NCBI RefSeq assembly: GCF_024297185.1
Contig: NZ_JANCTD010000001.1
Location: 186,001-250,000 of the forward strand
Source: Lewinella sp. JB7
Lineage (GTDB): Bacteria > Bacteroidota > Bacteroidia > Chitinophagales > Saprospiraceae
Reading direction: 5' to 3'
Length of the DNA: 64,000 bases
Shown: piece after piece, positions 1 to 8,929 of the stretch
Position numbering within the stretch: position 1 is the first letter of the stretch
Layout: every line of letters begins with the position of its first letter
Program-made: the position numbers and the translations under genes
The notes under the pieces: generated by a model
Told to the model about the DNA's origin: nothing
The model's input: the letters and a program-made list of their open reading frames with translations, nothing else
Database searches by the model: none

Positions 1-2
1 TC

Positions 3-3000
3 CGCAACAGTTGGCGCCGCTACAACCGCCCCTTCCAGACCGGTCCGATCATCGGCGGGGAGGACAATACGGAGTTCTTCGTCGATGCCGTCAACATCGA
101 GGAGAACAGCCGCCGCCAACCCTTCAACTATGTCCTGCCGAACGGTATCCGCCGGGAGAACAGCATCGGCATTCAGAGCCTGCTGCAGAACGAACAGTCG
201 CTGTCGCTGAAGGTGCAGAACCTCCAGCCGAGCGATAGTCGGGCCGTATTCAAGTACACGGATACCGACCTGCGGCTCTACGAGGAACTGAAGATGTTCG
301 TGCACGCCGAGGCCACGGGGCAGAGCCGCTTCGAGCGCCCGGAGGACGGGGAGCTGCGGCTATTCCTGCGGATGGGTTCCGACTTCGAACAGAACTACTA
401 CGAATACGAAGTACCCCTCTCGCTGTCGGACACGGCGGGTCTGGCCGGACTCAACCCCAGCGGAACGGCCTACGCGGATTCCGTCTGGCTGCCCGAAAAC
501 GAAGTACAACTCCCCCTGGAGATCCTCACCGCCCTCAAGCTGGAGCGGAACGGCAACAACATCTCCAGCGAGGCCACTTACGAGCAGCAGTACTCGCCGG
601 CCGAGGGCATCAACCACACGATCCGCATCAAGGGAAACCCCAACCTCGGCTTCGTGAAGGTCTTCATGATCGGGGTACGCAACGAAAAAGATCTGGATAA
701 TAATGGGGTCAGCGCCGAAGTGTGGGTCAACGAACTCCGCCTGGAGGGACTCGACGAGCGGGGCGGGGTAGCCGCCGTAGCGCGGGCCGACGTACAACTC
801 GCCGACCTCGGTAACCTCACCGCGGCCGTCAATTACAGCAGCGTCGGATTCGGTGCCCTGGACAACAGCGTGCTGCAGCGCAACCGGTTCAGTACCGCCG
901 GTTACGATCTGGCGACCAACCTGAGTATGGACCGCTTCCTCCCCTCCAAGTGGGGCGTGCGGTTGCCCGTATACCTGCAGCACAGCAAACAGACCAGCAC
1001 GCCGGAGTACGATCCCTACGACTACGACATCAAGCTGAAGGACAAACTCCAGCAGGCGGAAACCGGGGAGATTCGGGACAGCATCCGCGAGCAGGCTCAG
1101 GAGATCAATAAGATCACGGCCGTCAACCTGAACAACGTGGGCATTGCTCCCGCGACCCGCCGCACGAAACCCAGTCCGCTCGACCCCGCCAACTTCAGCG
1201 TGAGCTACGGCTACACCAAGAACGAACGCAGCGACCCCTACATCCAGTCGGAAGTAATCAAGGACCATACCGGTGCCCTCGATTACACCTTCAGCCGCGG
1301 GCAGGGTGCCGGACTGGAGCCGTTCAAGGGCATCGAGAGTAAGTACCTGCGCCTGCTGAGCGAGTTTAACCTCAACCTGCTGCCCAATACGATCAGCATC
1401 ACCAACGTCCTGAACCGTAGCTTCTCCACCACGAGTTACCGCTTCGCCGGGGTGGACGAGCGCTTCAACACCTTCTTCAACAAGCGCTTCATCTGGAACC
1501 GGAGCTACGACGTGCAGTGGAACCTCACCCGCAGCCTCCGCCTCGGCTTCAATGCCAACATGAACGCTACCATCGACGAGCCCGACGAGAACGAGCTTGT
1601 TCTCCTTCCCGATCAGGAAGCCAAGGACATCCGTCGCGACAGCATCTGGAGCAGTCTGCTCGACGGGGGCAGACCCAAACAGTATAACCACACCTTCAAC
1701 GCCAGCTACCAGCTGCCGCTCCGCTTCCTGCCCTTCCTCGATTTCGTGGACGTACGGGCACAGTATCTCGGCAACTATTCCTGGGCGGCCTCCCCGCTGC
1801 TGATCCAGGAAAAGGGGCTGGGCAACCTGATCCAGAACAGCCAGCAACGACAGTTGACGGCCGACCTCAACTTCGAGCGCTTCTACGATCAGATTCCCTT
1901 TCTGCGCGCCATTAATCAGAGTGCCCGCCGCCGGCCCACCCGCCGACCGGGTACCACCAGCGACGAGGAAACCAAGGAAGCCAACAAAACCACCAAGGCA
2001 CTGATCAGACCACTGCTGGCCCTGCGGCGGGCCCGGCTCAACTACAGTGAAGAATTTACAACGGTCATCCCTGGATTTCTCCCCGAACCCAATCTGTTCG
2101 GGCTCAGCGACGGGTGGAACACGCCGGGCTGGGGCTTCGTGGCCGGACTACAACCCACCATCCGCACCCTGGCCGAGGACCAGCGGCAGAGTGACCAGGA
2201 TTACCTCAACACCCTGGCCCAGGACGGTTACATCAGCGATAATCCCATGTTGAGCCAGGACGTCATTCAGAATTACACCAAGCGGTGGGACGCGAACGCC
2301 ATCATCGAGCCCTTCACGGACTTCCGCCTGGAACTTACCATGGACCGGTCCTTCACCGAGAACTACACCGAAACGTTCAAGGTGCAGGACAAAGGCCCCA
2401 ACGAACCCTTCCTGCACAGCGTGCCGGTACGCGACGGATCACTCACCTTCAGCAACGGCGGCGCGCTCAGTCTCTTCAATCAGGATACCACGAGCCTGAA
2501 CAACCTCTTTGCCACCTTCGAGGCGAACCGGCTCATCATCAGTCAGCGACGGGGGGGAAGTACGCCCCACGCCGACCCCGATCTGGCGGCCCAGGGATAT
2601 TCCTTCGGATACGGACCTAACCAACAGGAGGTACTGCTGCCGGCCTTCCTGGCCGCCTACCGCGACGAGGACCCCAGTACCGTCAATCTCGACCCCTTCG
2701 ACGCCGTGGGCGCGCCGAACTGGCGCCTGACCTGGAACGGACTGGATCGGATCGGTGGGTTAAGCGAAATCTTCCGCCGGGTAAACATCACCCACGGCTA
2801 CCAGTCGAGCTTCAGCATTTCGAGTTACGGGACCAGCCTGGATTACCTCGACGCGATCGAGCGGCAGACCACGCCCCAACTGACCGGCTACGACACGGTA
2901 AGTCTCAACTACTACCCCCGAATCGAGATCCCCAACCTGTCCGAGTCGAAGGCCTTCGCGCCCCTGCTGGCCATCGATGCCGAACTGGTGAACGGCCTGT

Positions 3001-3485
3001 CTGTCAACTTCGCCTACACCAGCAACGAAACCCGGAGTATTAACGTAGTGAGCAAGCTGCTCTCCGAAAGTGTCGGGAAGGAAGTGATCGGCGGATTCGG
3101 GATCGTGCTTCAGGACATCCAGATCGGCTTCCTGCAGGGCCGTCAACGCTCCCGCGAACCCGCCACCCCCCCTACGCTGAACAACCGGCAGGGTGGAGGG
3201 AATAGCCGCTCGGGCGGGCGCCTCAACGTGAGCGATATGGACATCCAGTTCAACTTCAGCCTGCGGGAATCGAAAACATACGCCAGCCGGCTCCTGCCGC
3301 CCACGCGGGAAATCATCGAGGGAAGCCGAATCTTTACCCTGGCCCCCTCCGTGGAGTACCAACTGAATCAGCGACTGAGCCTGCGGGGCTTCTTTGACTA
3401 CCGCAAGACGACCCCCTTCAACCCCCTGGGCTTCCCGCAGACGGCCGCCAGCGGAGGAATCGTCGTCCGCTTCCAACTGAACTAG
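3..3485 (+). CDS. sprA: SprA, T9SS outer-membrane translocon / gliding protein (5' truncated)
   Basis: SprA (Sov) is the very large outer-membrane barrel through which type IX secretion cargo leaves the cell, and it is needed for gliding. The frame is open from the first bases of the window, so only the C-terminal ~1160 residues are present and the start lies upstream; the GTG at 213 is internal. Visible SprA features are the repeated acidic beta-strand-rich segments, conserved blocks such as VWVNELRLEG, and many alternating aromatic/polar strands. The end (GGIVVRFQLN) is typical of an outer-membrane barrel. No stop or frameshift interrupts it. It is followed by a 50-bp gap with a promoter for the next gene. 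Family identity is confident from residue patterns; the missing N-terminus cannot be judged. Confidence 0.9.
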   Translation, partial: RNSWRRYNRPFQTGPIIGGEDNTEFFVDAVNIEENSRRQPFNYVLPNGIRRENSIGIQSLLQNEQSLSLKVQNLQPSDSRAVFKYTDTDLRLYEELKMFVHAEATGQSRFERPEDGELRLFLRMGSDFEQNYYEYEVPLSLSDTAGLAGLNPSGTAYADSVWLPENEVQLPLEILTALKLERNGNNISSEATYEQQYSPAEGINHTIRIKGNPNLGFVKVFMIGVRNEKDLDNNGVSAEVWVNELRLEGLDERGGVAAVARADVQLADLGNLTAAVNYSSVGFGALDNSVLQRNRFSTAGYDLATNLSMDRFLPSKWGVRLPVYLQHSKQTSTPEYDPYDYDIKLKDKLQQAETGEIRDSIREQAQEINKITAVNLNNVGIAPATRRTKPSPLDPANFSVSYGYTKNERSDPYIQSEVIKDHTGALDYTFSRGQGAGLEPFKGIESKYLRLLSEFNLNLLPNTISITNVLNRSFSTTSYRFAGVDERFNTFFNKRFIWNRSYDVQWNLTRSLRLGFNANMNATIDEPDENELVLLPDQEAKDIRRDSIWSSLLDGGRPKQYNHTFNASYQLPLRFLPFLDFVDVRAQYLGNYSWAASPLLIQEKGLGNLIQNSQQRQLTADLNFERFYDQIPFLRAINQSARRRPTRRPGTTSDEETKEANKTTKALIRPLLALRRARLNYSEEFTTVIPGFLPEPNLFGLSDGWNTPGWGFVAGLQPTIRTLAEDQRQSDQDYLNTLAQDGYISDNPMLSQDVIQNYTKRWDANAIIEPFTDFRLELTMDRSFTENYTETFKVQDKGPNEPFLHSVPVRDGSLTFSNGGALSLFNQDTTSLNNLFATFEANRLIISQRRGGSTPHADPDLAAQGYSFGYGPNQQEVLLPAFLAAYRDEDPSTVNLDPFDAVGAPNWRLTWNGLDRIGGLSEIFRRVNITHGYQSSFSISSYGTSLDYLDAIERQTTPQLTGYDTVSLNYYPRIEIPNLSESKAFAPLLAIDAELVNGLSVNFAYTSNETRSINVVSKLLSESVGKEVIGGFGIVLQDIQIGFLQGRQRSREPATPPTLNNRQGGGNSRSGGRLNVSDMDIQFNFSLRESKTYASRLLPPTREIIEGSRIFTLAPSVEYQLNQRLSLRGFFDYRKTTPFNPLGFPQTAASGGIVVRFQLN

Positions 3486-3530
3486 CCAACCTCATGACGC
3501 GCAGCTGAACCATACTTGCTCCGGGCTATT

Positions 3531-3538
3531 TACCTTTG
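3531..3538 (+). promoter_or_regulatory. Bacteroidota -7 promoter element TACCTTTG
   Basis: TACCTTTG matches the TAnnTTTG consensus of Bacteroidota primary sigma promoters. It lies 18 bp before the ATG at 3557, predicting a very short leader for the oxidoreductase gene. No clear -33 TTTG is seen at the usual distance. Confidence 0.55.
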
Positions 3539-3556
3539 CCCCCCCAAAAGCTGATC

Positions 3557-4657
3557 ATGAGTCAACCTCAATTCTACCCCCTGCGCGTCGTGCGCCTCGA
3601 ACCGGAAACCGACCGGGCGGTGAGCGTCTACTTCGACGTCCCCAGCGCCGACCGGACCGCCTTTAACTACCGGGCCGGACAGTACCTCACCCTCCGTTTT
3701 TTCATCAACGGTAAGGAGGAACGGCGTGCCTACAGCATGTGCTCCGCCCCCCACGACAACGAACTGGCCGTCACCGTCAAGCAGGTCAAAGGAGGGATCG
3801 TGAGCAATCACATCGCGAACAACGTGCAGGTAGGGGAAGAGATTGACGTGATGCCGCCCATGGGCCGCTTCCTGGCCGAGGTGGACCCCGCCGCCCGCCG
3901 CCGGTACTACCTCTTCGGGGCCGGGAGCGGAATTACCCCCCTGATGTCGATCCTGCGCTCCGTACTGGAGGAGGAGCCGAAATCGGAGGTGATCTTACTC
4001 TACGGCAATCGCGATGAAGACAACATCATCTTCGACGAGAAGCTGCGGGAACTACAGGATAAGTACGCGGGTCAGCTTACCGTGGAGCACACCCTGTCGC
4101 GACCGAAAAAGTACGCGACGAAGGGGCTGAAGGGTCTCTTCAAGCGCAGCCACACCAAGTGGGAGGGCGCCCGGGGACGCATCGACCGCAGAACACTGGT
4201 CGACTTTCTGCAGCGCCACCCGACGGACGGACTCGACTGCCGCTATTACGTGTGCGGACCCGGTGAAATGATCGACAACGTAGAGGCCGCCCTGCTCGGC
4301 CACGGCATCAACGAGAAGCTCATCCACGTAGAGCGCTTCGTATCCGCTAACAGTGCCCAGCAAAAAAACGGGGAAAGCCGGGGCGGCAAGATCAACGTCA
4401 AGCTCAACAAGGAAACCTTCTCCATAGATTTGAAGCCCGGACAGTCTATTCTGGACGGACTGCTCGAGGAAGGGAAGACCCCGCCCTACAGCTGCCTGGC
4501 CGGGGCCTGCTCTACCTGCATGGCCCGCGTGGAAAAGGGGGGCGTGAAGATGGACGTCTGCTACGCGCTGGATGAGTCAGAGGTGGAGGAAGGCTACGTC
4601 CTGACCTGCCAGTCGCATCCGGTCACGCCGGAGGTCGACATCGACTTTAACGTTTAG
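3557..4657 (+). CDS. NAD(P)H oxidoreductase with FAD/NAD and C-terminal 2Fe-2S ferredoxin domains (PaaE-like)
   Basis: This is a single-chain electron transfer protein of the ferredoxin-NADP reductase superfamily. The N-terminal flavin-binding barrel carries the RxYS motif (RRAYSMCS, about residues 55-62). The NAD-binding domain carries GAGSGITP (about 122) and a late CGPGEM. The C-terminal plant-type ferredoxin has CxxxxCxxC (CLAGACSTC, about 308-316) and a distant fourth cysteine in LTCQSHP. The order matches PaaE and related phenylacetyl-CoA epoxidase or hydroxylase reductases, but no paa genes are nearby, so its partner is unknown. The ATG at 3557 is preferred over the upstream in-frame start at 3536 because a TAnnTTTG promoter overlaps that region. 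It is likely monocistronic and cytoplasmic. Confidence 0.85.
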   Translation: MSQPQFYPLRVVRLEPETDRAVSVYFDVPSADRTAFNYRAGQYLTLRFFINGKEERRAYSMCSAPHDNELAVTVKQVKGGIVSNHIANNVQVGEEIDVMPPMGRFLAEVDPAARRRYYLFGAGSGITPLMSILRSVLEEEPKSEVILLYGNRDEDNIIFDEKLRELQDKYAGQLTVEHTLSRPKKYATKGLKGLFKRSHTKWEGARGRIDRRTLVDFLQRHPTDGLDCRYYVCGPGEMIDNVEAALLGHGINEKLIHVERFVSANSAQQKNGESRGGKINVKLNKETFSIDLKPGQSILDGLLEEGKTPPYSCLAGACSTCMARVEKGGVKMDVCYALDESEVEEGYVLTCQSHPVTPEVDIDFNV

Positions 4658-4738
4658 GGCGGGCACGCGGGTGCGGTGATTTTACCCGTTGAAACATACG
4701 CCGAGACCGTATATTTAGGTGCCCATTCCGCCCTTCCC

Positions 4739-5551
4739 ATGCCAAGTTACGCACGTATGATCCGCACGACGCTTCTGGCGATGCTTACGCTGTCCTTGTT
4801 TCCCCAACTGTCCGCACAAACGGAAGAGCGACGGGATACGGTAGTTGCGGCAGCGGAATCCGACACCCGTACGCGCTACGCCAAGGACATGGCCGAACTG
4901 GAACGCATGAAGGAAAAGTTCCGGAAACAGCAGGAGGAAAAACAGCGCCGTCGGGACGGCACGGAGGGGCTGAGCGTTTACTGGGAAGCGGAACCGGAAG
5001 CCGGTCCGGCGGTCATCAGCGAGCGGGATACGGCCGTTCTGCGGTCCACGGTCCGTTCCGGCCTGTACCCCGATCAACGACCCGCGGCCTACGAGCGGCG
5101 CCGGTGGGAAAATACCATAAGCGACAATCTGCCTCCGGAGGGAGCCGCCACGGACGCGGAGGCCGAAGCCTTGCGCGCCAAGTTGCGCGACGTGCGGGGG
5201 GAGCCCACCGAGCGAACGGCCAAATCTCCGGTTTCAGCAGCCATCCCGGCGACCCCCACGCCCGCCGGCTCGGTAACGTTCATTCCCAATACGGCCTACC
5301 CCAACTCCGCGGGATATGCCGGTCTGGACGCACTGACCGACTACGTTAAAAAGTCCAATACCGTAGTGGAAATCCGGGTGCATACCTCCCGGCAACTGGA
5401 CGCGCGGGCGGCGCAGTTACTCAGCGAGGAGCGGGCTACAACGATACGTCAGCACCTGATCGAGGCGGGAATTGCCCGCGAGAATTTTCGGGTAGTCGGC
5501 TACGGTAATCACCAGTCAGCCGCCGGTGAGCGGGTCGAGATCGTAGAATAG
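4739..5551 (+). CDS. Exported protein with degenerate OmpA-like C-terminal domain
   Basis: A predicted 270-residue exported protein. A signal peptide (MIRTTLLAMLTLSLFPQLSAQ) is followed by a charged, probably coiled segment rich in Glu, Arg and Lys (KFRKQQEEKQRRR), then a low-complexity linker. The C-terminal ~90 residues resemble an OmpA/MotB peptidoglycan-binding fold, with LSEERATTIRQHLIEAGI followed by VVGYGN. The usual acidic residue in the TDxxG loop is replaced (VHTSRQ), so peptidoglycan binding is uncertain. The start could also be the in-frame ATG at 4757, which gives a cleaner signal peptide. The gene ends 7 bp before a convergent gene. Its role may be envelope anchoring; this is inference. 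Confidence 0.65.
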   Translation: MPSYARMIRTTLLAMLTLSLFPQLSAQTEERRDTVVAAAESDTRTRYAKDMAELERMKEKFRKQQEEKQRRRDGTEGLSVYWEAEPEAGPAVISERDTAVLRSTVRSGLYPDQRPAAYERRRWENTISDNLPPEGAATDAEAEALRAKLRDVRGEPTERTAKSPVSAAIPATPTPAGSVTFIPNTAYPNSAGYAGLDALTDYVKKSNTVVEIRVHTSRQLDARAAQLLSEERATTIRQHLIEAGIARENFRVVGYGNHQSAAGERVEIVE

Positions 5552-5558
5552 GCCCGGG

Positions 5559-6056
5559 TTACAATTCAATAATCTTTCCCGAATCGGCAAGCTGGAAACG
5601 CCGGGCCGTGCTGCCACTAGCCTGGTAGTCGAAATCCTGACCGCCGCCCTGTCCGCTTACCTGGTAGATCATCAGGGCATCGGTGATGGCGGCGGAGGTT
5701 TGCGTCAGTTCGCTGCCGTCGTAGCTGGTGCCGGCGAGAATGAGGCGGTCGATCACCTCTTCGGTCTTGGGATTGATCGTGACCAGGGTGTAGTGGTACT
5801 GAGCCAGGTCGGCCCGCCAGTAGACTAAACCGACGTATTCATCGGCATCCGGTAGCCGCATGCAGGCGATGAATTCGGTGAACTCCTCATTGATCTGCGT
5901 CGGCTCCATCGGCACGAGAAACTGGTCGATCATCCGCGGGGGCAGGGGCGGGGTTTCCTTGCTGATCTTACGTACGGTTTCCTCGCCGAAGGTGATCGGC
6001 AGTTTGAGGGGAGGGAATTGGTCGACGAAGTGGGAAAAGCGGATCTGGGGAGTCAT
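5559..6056 (-). CDS. Conserved-looking hypothetical protein (165 aa)
   Basis: I do not recognise this protein. It is soluble, acidic, and has no signal peptide or membrane segment. The first third is proline-rich (ETPPLPPRMIDQFLVPMEP). The middle has a beta-rich stretch (EYVGLVYWRADLAQYHYTLVTINPKTEEVIDRLILAG) that looks like a small sheet protein or immunity/adaptor-type fold. The tail holds a glycine-rich turn (SGQGGGQDFDYQASG). Normal codon use and a clear ATG support a real gene. It sits between a convergent OmpA-like gene, 7 bp away, and the downstream end of a methyltransferase gene transcribed the same way, so it could be the last gene of that transcript. Confidence 0.55.
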   Translation of the reverse strand: MTPQIRFSHFVDQFPPLKLPITFGEETVRKISKETPPLPPRMIDQFLVPMEPTQINEEFTEFIACMRLPDADEYVGLVYWRADLAQYHYTLVTINPKTEEVIDRLILAGTSYDGSELTQTSAAITDALMIYQVSGQGGGQDFDYQASGSTARRFQLADSGKIIEL

Positions 6057-6114
6057 ACAAGGGGCTAATGGAAACTACCTAAATGAACGAGAGGGGAATA
6101 AGGTTGATGAATGA

Positions 6115-6900
6115 CTACGGGCGCTCCAGCACGAAAGCCAGAGTATTCCACACCACTTCATTACCGCGGGCATCCATGGGCTCGCGCACGGTAAGGGGGT
6201 CCGTGAGGTCGAGCAGTTCCCAGCCGTCGCGCAGTAACGGATCCAGGATCTTCATCGGGGGATGATGCGCCTTCCAGTGCTCGATCTGCAAAAAATTGAG
6301 GGGGCTGATCGTGATCAACCGGCCACCGGGTTTGAGTACCCTGCGCCACTCCGTGAAGGCGGCGGGCAGGTCGGGCAGGCGATCGATCAGGAAAGTATTC
6401 AGCATCAGATCGAGGCTACCGTCCGGAAAGGGGAGATCCTTGGCGTCGGCCAGGGCAAAGTGCACATTGGGTAAACTCCGGCCGGTAAGGGCGACCGTGG
6501 GGTAGCCGAACCGGAGCAGGTTAGGATGGAGGGTTTTTCCTTCTTTCCAGTAGTCGGTAGCCTGCCGCACCATCTGGTAGCTGAAGTCGAGTCCGTAACA
6601 ATCCCAGTCCGGATAGCTTCCCGCCAGGTCGGCAATCTGGCGGCCGACGCTACAGCCGATATCGGCTACGGTAGCTGCGGAAGTGATCGGCAGCCACCGA
6701 CAAACGTACTCGGCGATCGGTTGCAGGGGGTAGCCGCCGTGAAGATCGTCGGCGAGGTGGAGGGCGGTCTGCCGGGCTACCAGTTCGTCGAAGCGCTCGT
6801 AAACGTCGCGGCGGTTCTCGTCTTCGGACTTGAGGTAATACAGGGGAATATCCCGGCGACGGTCGAGCGGGGGAGCGAGCAGGGAACCGAAATCAGGCAC
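6115..6900 (-). CDS. Class I SAM-dependent methyltransferase
   Basis: This is a Rossmann-fold methyltransferase of the Methyltransf_11/UbiE-like type. The SAM-binding motif I is VADIGCSVGRQIADL, followed by the acidic motif YGLDFS and later by FALADAKDLPFPDGSLDLML and LKPGGRLITISP. The substrate is unknown. I place the start at the GTG at 6900, because the longer in-frame reading up to 7014 would be translated through the iscA gene in another frame. The GTG overlaps the iscA stop by 8 bases (GTGCCTGA), which points to translational coupling with iscA. About 261 residues. Could act on a cofactor, lipid or protein; the neighbour gives no firm hint. Confidence 0.75.
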   Translation of the reverse strand: MPDFGSLLAPPLDRRRDIPLYYLKSEDENRRDVYERFDELVARQTALHLADDLHGGYPLQPIAEYVCRWLPITSAATVADIGCSVGRQIADLAGSYPDWDCYGLDFSYQMVRQATDYWKEGKTLHPNLLRFGYPTVALTGRSLPNVHFALADAKDLPFPDGSLDLMLNTFLIDRLPDLPAAFTEWRRVLKPGGRLITISPLNFLQIEHWKAHHPPMKILDPLLRDGWELLDLTDPLTVREPMDARGNEVVWNTLAFVLERP

Positions 6901-7255
6901 TGAAGGAGGTACCGCAACCACAGGTTTCCTTGGCGTTGGGGTTGTTAAAGGTAAAGCCACGGTTGTCCAGGCCGGTAGCCCAGTCAATTTCCATGCCGAG
7001 AAGGTACAGGGCATGGCCAGCCTTCATGAGGACTTGCTCGTCGCCCACTTTGAATTTCTGGTCGTCTTCCTGTGGTAGGTCGAATCCCAGCTGGTATTCG
7101 AAACCGGAGCAGCCACCGCCCCGTACGCCGATGCGGAGGAAGTGATCGCTATCGACCCCGAGTTCTTTGCGGAGGCGAACGAGTTGCTCCATGGCGGAGG
7201 GAGTAATGGAAATTGGGGCGGGCTTGGTGGTGGACTTTACGTCGGCGCTCATCAT
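6893..7255 (-). CDS. A-type Fe-S cluster carrier (IscA/SufA/ErpA family), copy 1
   Basis: A-type carriers take nascent iron-sulphur clusters from a scaffold and pass them to target apoproteins. The three ligand cysteines are visible: one in GGGCSGFEY and two in the C-terminal CGCG of ETCGCGTSF. The FTFNNPNAKETCGCG block is diagnostic of the family. It is 120 residues, slightly longer than usual because of a short basic/Pro-rich N-terminal extension. It is the first gene of a pair with an overlapping methyltransferase. A second paralogue lies 0.8 kb away in the isc cluster, with the DUF-type gene at 7397 between them on the other strand. Two in-frame ATGs begin the gene and the first is used here. 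Confidence 0.92.
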   Translation of the reverse strand: MMSADVKSTTKPAPISITPSAMEQLVRLRKELGVDSDHFLRIGVRGGGCSGFEYQLGFDLPQEDDQKFKVGDEQVLMKAGHALYLLGMEIDWATGLDNRGFTFNNPNAKETCGCGTSFSA

Positions 7256-7396
7256 CGAAAAATAGCTTTACTCCTGGGTTAACAACAACACGGCGGACAT
7301 GGTTGCTTGGGCGGAAGTCCCGAAGGGGCAAGGTCATCTGACCTATTTTAGCCAACTTGGCGCGGAAGTCAGCCTCCCTTACCATAAACTCACCCT

Positions 7397-7933
7397 ATGG
7401 AACTCGTCACCCTGCTACTCTGGATACTGCCCACCGTACTCACGATCGCCCTGATCTGGGCGTTACGCGATGCGCTCACCCGCTTCAGCGAAGCCATCGT
7501 GCGCTTAGAGGAACGGACGTCGGGCGACGATGGAGGTAAGGCACAGACCGATCTCGAGGGGCTCCGGTTACAGGCCTGTGAGCGATTCACACTTATGCTG
7601 GAACGAATTTCCGTTCCCAACCTGCTGCTGCGCATTCCGCCGGATCCGGCGACCGCACCGAGGGAATACACGGCCGAGTTGTTGCTCAGTATCCGTCAGG
7701 AAGTAGAATACAACATCACCCAGCAGATTTACGTCAGCGATTCCCTCTGGTCCATCATCACCCAGTCCCGCGACAATATCAGCCTGCTCATTGCCCGGGC
7801 GGCCGAAGGAGCTGAGACCAGCAGCCAAATCGCCAACCGACTGCGTACCATGAGTTCCCGCCAGCCGGAAGATCCGGTGGCACTGGCGCAGGGGGCCATC
7901 AGGAGAGAGGCTTCGTCGGTGCTTACAGGGTAA
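7397..7933 (+). CDS. Membrane-anchored protein of unknown function (Bacteroidota type)
   Basis: A 178-residue protein with one N-terminal transmembrane helix (about residues 4-24, LVTLLLWILPTVLTIALIWAL). A short coiled segment follows (LTRFSEAIVRLEERT), then a soluble helical domain containing RLQACERFTLMLERI and IRQEVEYNITQQIYVSD. That last block is shared by uncharacterised Bacteroidota proteins I remember only as a DUF family, so no function is assigned. It is probably tail-in-cytoplasm. It stands alone on the plus strand inside the minus-strand Fe-S region, with no nearby partner. Confidence 0.65.
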   Translation: MELVTLLLWILPTVLTIALIWALRDALTRFSEAIVRLEERTSGDDGGKAQTDLEGLRLQACERFTLMLERISVPNLLLRIPPDPATAPREYTAELLLSIRQEVEYNITQQIYVSDSLWSIITQSRDNISLLIARAAEGAETSSQIANRLRTMSSRQPEDPVALAQGAIRREASSVLTG

Positions 7934-7962
7934 GGGGGTAGTTGGTGAATTGTTGAATGTAA

Positions 7963-7995
7963 AAACGCCCTAACGACTGGGTCGAAATGGCGTTT
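7963..7995 (+). terminator. Hairpin between convergent genes
   Basis: A 7-bp stem (AAACGCC/GGCGTTT) with a 19-base loop is followed by AT-rich DNA with a run of five Ts, just after the gene ending at 7933. A second, looser inverted pair (gtgaattg/caattcac) frames it within the 141-bp gap. This is a plausible but weak terminator. Confidence 0.35.
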
Positions 7996-8074
7996 CATAA
8001 ATTTTTGATAATAAAGTGAATCGAGACCGAAAAGGCCAATTCAGTAACTCACCAATTCACTCATTCACTCCTCC

Positions 8075-8401
8075 CTACACCGCAAAACTCTCCCCGCACC
8101 CACACTCCCGGGTAGCGTTGGGGTTGTTAAAGGCGAAGCCGCTGCCGTCAAGGCCGCCGCTGAACTCCAGGGTGGAATTGCAGAGGTACAGGAATGACTT
8201 GAGGTCGCAGACAACCGTCTCGCCATTATCCTCGAAGACCTGGTCGCGGGGCTGGAGTTCGTCGTCGAAGTCGAGCTTATACGACAGACCCGAACAGCCT
8301 CCGCTGGTGATGGACACCCGCAGGAAGTAATTATCGGGAAGGCTCTTGGCCTCACGGATTTCGCGCAGCCTTTCCTTCGCGCTATCGGCAACGAAAAGCA
8401 T
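8075..8401 (-). CDS. iscA: A-type Fe-S cluster carrier (IscA family), copy 2
   Basis: A 108-residue A-type carrier with the ligand cysteines in SGGCSGLSY and RECGCGESF, of canonical length. It lies 11 bp downstream of iscU and so is probably translated from the same isc message. It differs clearly from copy 1 at 6893 (for instance CNSTLEFSGGLDGSGFAFNNPNA), so the two are old paralogues and not a recent duplication. Expected role: deliver 2Fe-2S or 4Fe-4S clusters built on IscU. Confidence 0.93.
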   Translation of the reverse strand: MLFVADSAKERLREIREAKSLPDNYFLRVSITSGGCSGLSYKLDFDDELQPRDQVFEDNGETVVCDLKSFLYLCNSTLEFSGGLDGSGFAFNNPNATRECGCGESFAV

Positions 8402-8412
8402 AGTATTCGAAT

Positions 8413-8829
8413 TTAGTGGGAAGCGACGATCGACTCGACGGTCTGCACGCCGTTCTTCTGCTGGTAGTCCTTGATCGCGCCCTTGATGGCGTCTTCGGCC
8501 AGGACCGAGCAGTGGATCTTAACGGGGGGCAGGGCCAGTTCTTCGACGATGGCCATGTTATCGATGGCGAGGGCTTCGTCGACGGTCTTACCCTTGAGCC
8601 ACTCGGTGGCGAGGCTGGAGCTGGCGATGGCCGATCCGCAACCGAAGGTCTTGAACTTGGCGGCGGTAATTTTCTTGGTGGTCGGGTCCACTTCGATCTG
8701 CAGACGCATCACGTCACCGCACTCGGGGGCGCCGACGAGACCGGTACCTACATTCTCGGAATTCTTATCGAGCGTACCGACGTTGCGGGGATTCTTGAAG
8801 TGGTCGAGGAGTTTTTCGCTGTATGCCAT
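8413..8829 (-). CDS. iscU: IscU Fe-S cluster assembly scaffold
   Basis: IscU is the platform on which IscS-derived sulphur and iron are assembled. The three conserved cysteines occur in PECGDVMRL, FGCGSAIASSS and KIHCSVLAEDAI. The LPPVK motif recognised by HscA-type chaperones is present (ALPPVKIHC). Length (138 aa) is normal. It sits between iscS, 100 bp upstream, and iscA, 11 bp downstream, on the same strand. Upstream of the ATG, a TAAAGATA-like string on the plus strand, read in reverse, resembles a degenerate TAnnTTTG element, so iscU may have its own promoter. Confidence 0.96.
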   Translation of the reverse strand: MAYSEKLLDHFKNPRNVGTLDKNSENVGTGLVGAPECGDVMRLQIEVDPTTKKITAAKFKTFGCGSAIASSSLATEWLKGKTVDEALAIDNMAIVEELALPPVKIHCSVLAEDAIKGAIKDYQQKNGVQTVESIVASH

Positions 8830-8929
8830 GGTAATAATTATTGGGAGGGTGAAAAATAAAGATAGGGCGGAGGGGAGGGTTCACCCCCGGAAAGGAGTAA
8901 AAAGGTAACAATTCCGGGGGTAAGAAAGA

